DNA of 14,149 nt from Conidiobolus incongruus B7586 (lineage: Eukaryota > Entomophthoromycota > Entomophthoromycetes > Entomophthorales > Conidiobolaceae): the NCBI GenBank assembly GCA_000697335.1, contig JNEM01012923.1, positions 1-14,149 of the forward strand. The letters run 5' to 3'. The notes under the pieces were generated by a model. That model did no database searches. It worked only from the letters and a program-made list of their open reading frames with translations, and was not told where the DNA came from. The translations under genes were made by a program, and so were the position numbers. Each line of letters opens with the position of its first letter. Within the stretch, counting starts at the first letter, position 1. This document shows positions 9,005-14,149 of this stretch, piece after piece.

Positions 9005-9979
9005 CTATTTGAGCAATTGTGATAATTTTTCATATGTAAAGAAGATGAGTGCGTTGGATGGTATACTTCTCAAAACCGTGATACCACAACCTCTGTAAAA
9101 TCCACGAATACCTGCTGTGCGGTAGATCTCTCTTCCAATAGCAGCAAAAGATTTCTTAGGCTGACCTTCAGGGACGATCTCAGTCTGCATTTTAGATTTG
9201 ATGACATCAGCAGGGAAGAGGGACAAGTTGAAGACCATACCTGCAAGCGCACCAGAAGTCATGAGAGCAAGGGGGTGGAGTTGCTCTTTGGTGAGAGTGT
9301 TATCATTCTGTCGGAGTTTTTGCTGTTCGAGGAAGTAAGCAGATGCCATCTCGTACATACCAAAATAGCACATACCACCTCCAGATTCACGCATCATTGT
9401 TCCAAGATGGCCTCTGTAAAATCCGAAGAGTCCGTGGTTTCGGACAGTATCAATAATCACACCAAGTGGTGTAGTTTTGACACCAACCATGCCCTTAGGC
9501 TGAAGACGACAAACTTGAAGTCTGCACTTGACCAATTCAATTGGCGTAAGAAAGAGAGAAGCGACAATTCCTGCCATTCCACCAGCCAATCCAAGTTGGG
9601 TAAGGGAAAGGTCAGCATCAGGATTTTGGCCAGGTGTCAAGGTCTTGATAAGATTTTGGCACTGGCGGTAACTGAAAAAGAGGGCAGCGTTTTCTACCAT
9701 GGCACCAAATACTGGGGCTGAAAGACCTTTGTAAAGACCTAGAAACCCTTCATGGCGCACAGTAGCACGGAAACAGTCAAGTGGTCCGGCAAACAAGTTT
9801 TGAGTTTGTAATCGGACCTTAATAGTATCAAAAGGGTGTTCAACAACTTTACTGACCATACCAGCAGCTGACCCACAGATCAGATCAGACACCTGGGGAC
9901 TAAGACGAAATGTAGACTGGACGGTTGTTGTTTGGTTGATTTCGGCAACGGTAGGCTGAGGTGATTGGTGAATGGACAT
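9005..9979 (-). CDS. Mitochondrial ornithine carrier
   Basis: This complete single-exon gene encodes a 324-residue member of the mitochondrial carrier family (SLC25) in the inner mitochondrial membrane. It has three repeats of about 100 residues, each with the P-x-[DE]-x-x-[KR] signature: Pro49-Asp51-Lys54, Pro146-Glu148-Lys151 and Pro256-Asp258-Lys261. Features typical of the yeast Ort1/human SLC25A15 branch are EHPFDTIKVRLQTQ, the GPLDCF stretch after it, ENAALFFSY, TPIELVKCRLQV and the RESGGG segment at 198-203 on helix 4, where the substrate-contact Arg-Glu lies. The likely role is exchange of cytosolic and matrix ornithine, arginine or related basic amino acids for arginine metabolism. 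The N-terminal 28 residues before the first helix are polar and extend beyond the yeast protein. Base composition is much less AT-biased than the surroundings, consistent with a conserved, expressed gene. A neighbouring SLC25 subfamily is possible but less likely. Confidence 0.9.
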   Translation of the reverse strand: MSIHQSPQPTVAEINQTTTVQSTFRLSPQVSDLICGSAAGMVSKVVEHPFDTIKVRLQTQNLFAGPLDCFRATVRHEGFLGLYKGLSAPVFGAMVENAALFFSYRQCQNLIKTLTPGQNPDADLSLTQLGLAGGMAGIVASLFLTPIELVKCRLQVCRLQPKGMVGVKTTPLGVIIDTVRNHGLFGFYRGHLGTMMRESGGGMCYFGMYEMASAYFLEQQKLRQNDNTLTKEQLHPLALMTSGALAGMVFNLSLFPADVIKSKMQTEIVPEGQPKKSFAAIGREIYRTAGIRGFYRGCGITVLRSIPSNALIFFTYEKLSQLLK

Positions 9980-10037
9980 CTTGAACGATATATGAGAAAT
10001 AAGACGAATTAATTAGAAGAAACTAGAATGAGAGTAG

Positions 10038-10294
10038 GGAGATAGACCACTTGACAATACTAATAATCCTATATCAGTAGTTAATGATTTAAAACCACGT
10101 CAAAATGATTCAATGATCTCTAAGATTGAAATCTATAGAGTATATAAAGATACTGAATATCCTTCTTATATTCAGGACAAGTTGGAAGATGTAATAGGAT
10201 ACACTTTCACAATTTTATTAAAAATTAAATATTTAAATTGATGAATCAGGTACCAAACTATCCATTTATACCTAATCAAAAATTCACATTTTAA
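10038..10294 (+). pseudogene. Two-exon coding relic, unknown product
   Basis: An open frame without an upstream start runs from 10038 past a good donor at 10191 (GAT/GTAATA). Joining 10038-10190 to 10250-10294 removes a 59-bp GT-AG intron, the same size class as those of the hydrolase gene, and gives a coherent peptide containing NDLKPRQND, SKIEIYRVYKDTEYPSYI and DKLEDVPNYPFIPNQKF before a TAA. The only in-frame ATG is internal, at 10113, giving 40 residues. The frame is closed upstream by TAG at 10035 and TGA at 10029, so the start is missing. It lies head-to-head with the carrier gene, whose ATG is 58 bases away. Coding-like residues may continue with stops to about 10470. I do not recognise the family. 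It could be a truncated gene end or, less likely, an unusual small gene. Confidence 0.4.
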
Positions 10295-10550
10295 TCAGAT
10301 AAAAATTCAACCATATTAACCGAATTAAATTGAATGAACAAATAAATTGATGGATAGTGTCCATTCTTCAAGCAATTAAACCGTTGCATTATCCATAATC
10401 GATCATGATTTGTTACCTATTTGCAATCATAATTGTGTATGATGAGATCAATAATAATTCCAGTTAATTTTCACAATATATATATAATTATGATAATTAG
10501 ATATACTCTTCTTTAATGAAAGAACTTGTTCACTTGCTGTGAACCCATTA

Positions 10551-12042
10551 TTATAAAAAGACAATCTTATAACTATAGAAAAATCCAGAGAATACTAAGG
10601 TAATCAAATTAAGCTCAACAATTGACCACACCAGTTCAATCAAATTCAAATTTTTAATAATTTCAAAATGAGTCATAATTTATCAACTTTTAATTCACCA
10701 CTTTATTTTCTAAATTACGTTTCACTAAAAAAGTTGAAAGAGGAATTTGTTCAACTTGAACAACCATTAAGGTTACCAATTACAACTTTAATAATTATTA
10801 ATAATGTGACTTATAGCATATTAATTTCTTTAATAATATTTTTAAAATATAATAGTGATTTCAATTAATTATTCTATTAAATATATATATATATATATTA
10901 TTTTACAACCTGGAAATACTATAGAATTATAGAATTATAAAATTGGCATATCAATTATTTACACTAGGCAACTAATCAACTCACAAATTTCAGTACCAGT
11001 ATGGTATTCAACTCCTTCTGAGAATTTCAATATCATGTACTATGGCAAATTTCATATCCAAGTTGTAAAATAAAAATTTTACAAATTAGTCAATGTTTAC
11101 TTACCTTTTTAGGTTTAATCCAAGTATTTTTAATCCTTTTTAACATATTGTATTATTTGATCTGACAATTTTAATATTGGGATATTTGTTTAAAAAGTAA
11201 TGTGTTTTTTTAGTAAATAGGGATTTGATGTTGGATATCTGATAAAGAACCACTACAAATAATTAATTGTAATAAGATATTGTATTATTTTAACCTTATA
11301 GTTTAATTTCTCCAATTTTTCATATACTCATTTCAGAAATATTTGAATAATTCAAATAATTTGAACACCAAATCAGTTGCATATATAATGCATATTCAAA
11401 TTCTAAAATTATTTTTAAGTGAATTAGGTTCAATTATTATCCAGTACCGACATCATTTTGTTATTTTTTTCTGTACAATGGATTTTTAAGGGCTTGGTAA
11501 AGCCTTAAAATATTAATTAGTAGTCACAAATAATGTTGGATATTGCCAATTATAGTGATTTTGAGTAATTGCTAGTTTACCAAGTTTTATGCTGAAATAG
11601 GGACGATTTAATTAATCTTTGGTAATATATTAGAGGTAATTGTTTTTAGTATTTGTTGTAGAATTTTGATAATATCTTGGAATCAGAGTATTGAATATTG
11701 ATTATTAAAGTATTTTTGATATGTAAAATTCAAGGATAATTCTAATGAACAAATTGTGAAGATTAAATCAATTAATGAATTTTTTAATATTATTTTATTT
11801 TCTCAAATCTTTTGATCAACATACCATTTATTTGCTAATTGATCCTAATACTGATAAGATAATCTATTAAGATCAAATTTCCAAATCATCAAATTTCTAT
11901 TAACTTTGAACTAATTATAGATTGGCATAGGTGCTGCGTCTTCGCAGGAAAATAATTTATTTTTAATTATTGTGAATGTCAATTGAATTTGGGATGAGTT
12001 TAATATTTTGTGAAATATTAGGTAATAAATGGAAACATAATA
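10551..12042 (-). pseudogene. Decayed gene of unknown family
   Basis: The minus strand carries a string of unusually open frames for DNA this AT-rich. From 12042 to 11683 one frame runs about 120 codons with only four stops, including the block KNKLFSCEDAAPMPIYN. A shifted frame continues with NRPYFSIKLGKLAI and HYNWQYPTLFVTTN (about 11615-11518). Around 11250-11143 lies another (FLNKYPNIKIVRSNN), and the last open piece runs 10676-10551 (MTHFEIIKNLNLIELVWS). A strong donor-like AAAAG/GTAAGT sits at 11105/11104. The pieces suggest one old intron-containing gene broken many times. Its order vaguely recalls the middle region of fungal zinc-cluster transcription factors, and the 3' part looks leucine-rich, but neither is strong. 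Several stops would be CAA or CAG with one C to T change. The extent is approximate, and the region 11250-11510 is too eroded to follow. Confidence 0.35.
10881..10899. repeat. AT dinucleotide microsatellite
   Basis: A short pure run of alternating A and T lies between two coding-like pieces of the minus-strand relic. It is ordinary slippage sequence. Confidence 0.65.
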
Positions 12043-13281
12043 CTATTATTATTAATTAACTTAAGAATAACTAATTCATGATAATTTATGAAATTTATAT
12101 TTGAAAAATTGTTGAATAGATATAAAAATTGATAATCATGCACGAATATTCACCTGATTGTATATTATAAGAATTCCATTTATCGTATTTTCATGATCTT
12201 ATATTCAATATACAAGTTTGTGATAAATATTCAGCATATAAATCTATAATCTGATTAAATAAACATGATAAATAATATATATAATTAATGCTCCAAACTT
12301 ACTTCAGGTCGTTTTATAAAAATTTTTGCTTTAAAAATAATTCAAAATTAAGATGGCAAGATACAAATTGGGATAATGATTACAATTAGATATATGATTG
12401 CATTGAAATTTTCATTTTACAAATATTCTTTTTAATTACTATAAATAATTATATTATTAACATCATATAATAAGCGATAAATAATTCAATTTTAAATCCA
12501 ACTCATTTGATCATTTTCTTTATACTCAATAATATAACACTTATTCAAATGTTTTGAATTTTACTTCAATGTACATTATATTGATTGTTAAAAATACAGA
12601 CAATTATACGATGATTCTATAATATAAATCAAAGTACAATCTCATCTCCAATACTTCATATTTCATATCCTATATCCATAATCACACACTATGATTTAGT
12701 TTTTAATTGATATTACAAAACCCTCAAAGGAGTAAAATTGCATCTTCCTTTCTGATGTTTATCAGTTATAAAAGTTATAAATAAACGTGATATTACTTGT
12801 TTGTATAATTGAACAGTTTAATTTATATTTTTGCGAGTGTTGTTTTTTATGTGAAAATATTAAATTGTTTAATTGAATGGATGATAGGAATATGTTTGGT
12901 GGATTACCAAGTGAATTTAGAAAAACATAATCTTATTGAAATTTTTAAATTAAAAATATTTTATTAACAAATATAAGTTAGACTATAATACAAAGGTTAA
13001 TAAGATGGTGTCTATTAAGATTTAAAATAAAAAGGTATTGATAATGAAATATAATAATCCAGTGATATGGACAGTATTTCAAAATTTACTTTATTTTTAA
13101 ATAAAATTTGATCTAGCATATATGACTATATTACTTTATAATAAAATTAAATATAATGATTTTAAATTAAATATATTGTGAGTTATTATTAAATAGAAAC
13201 TATTTTATTCTATTTTAATTTTTTTTAACATTATTTAATTTTTAATTTTTCTCTTTAATTATTTAAAAATTATAAATATTA
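12043..13281. other. AT-rich DNA without a clear gene
   Basis: The part nearest 12043 may still hold the eroded 5' end of the minus-strand relic: the same frame continues to about 12420 with pieces such as HYPNLYLAILILNYF, but stops are then nearly as frequent as chance predicts. From about 12440 to 13281 I see no coding frame, RNA gene or transposon end until the TA at 13280-13281. A slightly less AT-rich patch at 12640-12780 has no recognisable content. Confidence 0.45.
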
Positions 13282-14149
13282 CTCTATATTTTAAATATTG
13301 GGAATTTTTTGTAATTGAAAATAAATAAATATTTTAATATATAATATATAAAAGTAAATCTATAATATAAATTTAATAGTTTCTTTTATTATTAATAACT
13401 TTTTCCTATAGTTTTAATAATCTTCTAATATTCAAATAATAATTCTTTTTATTAAAGACTAAAATTTAATATTTCACAAACTAATTAAATTTTCTTATAT
13501 AAATTTTCTTTTTTATAAGCTAATTTTTTAATTACTTAAAGTAATTATAATTGTATAAGTTATAATCTAAAGAATATATTAAATTTAGTAGTTTTTTCTT
13601 GTTATTTTTAATTAAATAATTTTTTATAGCTTTAAATTTATATATTTTATAATTATTATATAAATTAATTAATTTTCTCAAATTATATTAGGAATACTAA
13701 TTAAAAATAATTTTATTTAAAAAAAAATATAAAGCTTATTATTAATTGATTCTTTGTAAGAATTAAATAAAAATAACTTATATTATTATAATTTATTATA
13801 GTAATTAATATTTGTTTATTGATAAAAATAATTATTTAAATAGATTTATAAAAGGGTTTAATTTAATTTAATATAATATTTTGATTTATATTTTAATAAA
13901 GAATTATATAAAAGGATTTAAGATTCATCAATTATTACTATATACTATAAAAGCTTAAGTTTCTAATAATATTTTAGTAAATTTTATTTAACAATAGCTA
14001 TTCTAATTTTTTTAAGTTTTAATTAAATTATAAAATATTTATTTTATATTTTTATTATTTAATTTGAGTTTAAGCTATATTATATATAAAATACATATAA
14101 AACTAATATTAAAATATTTAGATAGTATTTTATTTATAATAAAAAGATA
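13282..14149 (-). mobile_element. Mariner copy 3, inverted, cut by window end
   Basis: This is the reverse complement of the right-hand two-thirds of copies 1 and 2. Its outer inverted repeat reads TACTCTATATTTTAAATATT then GGGAA from 13280, close to the right end of copy 2. Running leftward on the minus strand are the C-terminal transposase block (the YNYNYF site where the third Asp is Asn), the second-Asp site (LYNN, also lost) and, near 13927, the first-Asp site, which here still reads IDES. The sequence reaches the second helix-turn-helix region at the window edge, so the other inverted repeat lies outside. Stops are frequent and the element is dead. It is as AT-shifted as copy 2. Confidence 0.85.

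Noticed and set aside
9070-9252. 60-codon open frame on the minus strand
   Set aside because: It is an alternate-frame shadow within the carrier coding region.
9275-9721. 148-codon open frame on the plus strand
   Set aside because: It is antisense to the ornithine carrier, whose three signature repeats are unambiguous. The antisense peptide has no recognisable domain.
10668-10868. 66-codon open frame on the plus strand (MSHNLSTFNSP...)
   Set aside because: It is low-complexity, with no splice partner or family motif. The opposite strand carries pieces that fit the minus-strand relic at least as well. Possible but unsupported as a gene.
10932-11071. Plus-strand open stretch containing PVWYSTPSENFNIMYYGK
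   Set aside because: It lacks a start and a convincing upstream exon. The complementary strand reading joins other minus-strand relic pieces, so it was not called.

Overview
The window looks like very AT-rich nuclear DNA from a fungus, probably an early-diverging one. Three things suggest this: intron-poor genes with short (50-63 bp) GT-AG introns, a fungal-type mitochondrial ornithine carrier, and a rhodopsin-like seven-helix receptor. Receptors of that kind are numerous in Entomophthoromycotina such as Conidiobolus. The taxon is an inference from composition and gene types. No bacterial operon features, tRNA, rRNA or CRISPR array are visible.

Layout: 1-1010 is AT-rich DNA with no gene. 1011-1920 is a dead copy of a receptor gene. 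2608-5207 holds two decayed Tc1/mariner elements in direct tandem, meeting at one shared TA. 5797-6030 is a short coding relic resembling an F-box. 6081-7109 is the intact receptor, paralogous to the dead copy. It converges with a six-exon metallo-beta-lactamase-fold hydrolase gene of the PhnP-like group (8638 down to 7428), which I reconstruct as a 311-residue protein. 9979 down to 9005 is a complete single-exon mitochondrial carrier of the ornithine (ORT1/SLC25A15) type. 10038-10294 is a two-exon coding relic on the plus strand. About 12042 down to 10551 is a heavily decayed minus-strand gene of unknown family. 13282 to the window end is a third mariner copy in inverted orientation, cut off by the window edge.

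The three intact genes are unrelated housekeeping or sensing genes, not a pathway: a plasma-membrane receptor, a probable phosphodiesterase-like hydrolase and a mitochondrial basic amino-acid carrier. They sit as a short gene island in transposon- and pseudogene-rich DNA. I do not see a new defence or mobile system. The most interesting signals are the directional C/G to T/A decay separating the mariner copies, the single-TA tandem junction, the receptor and dead-receptor pair, and two stop-free introns of length divisible by three in the hydrolase gene.
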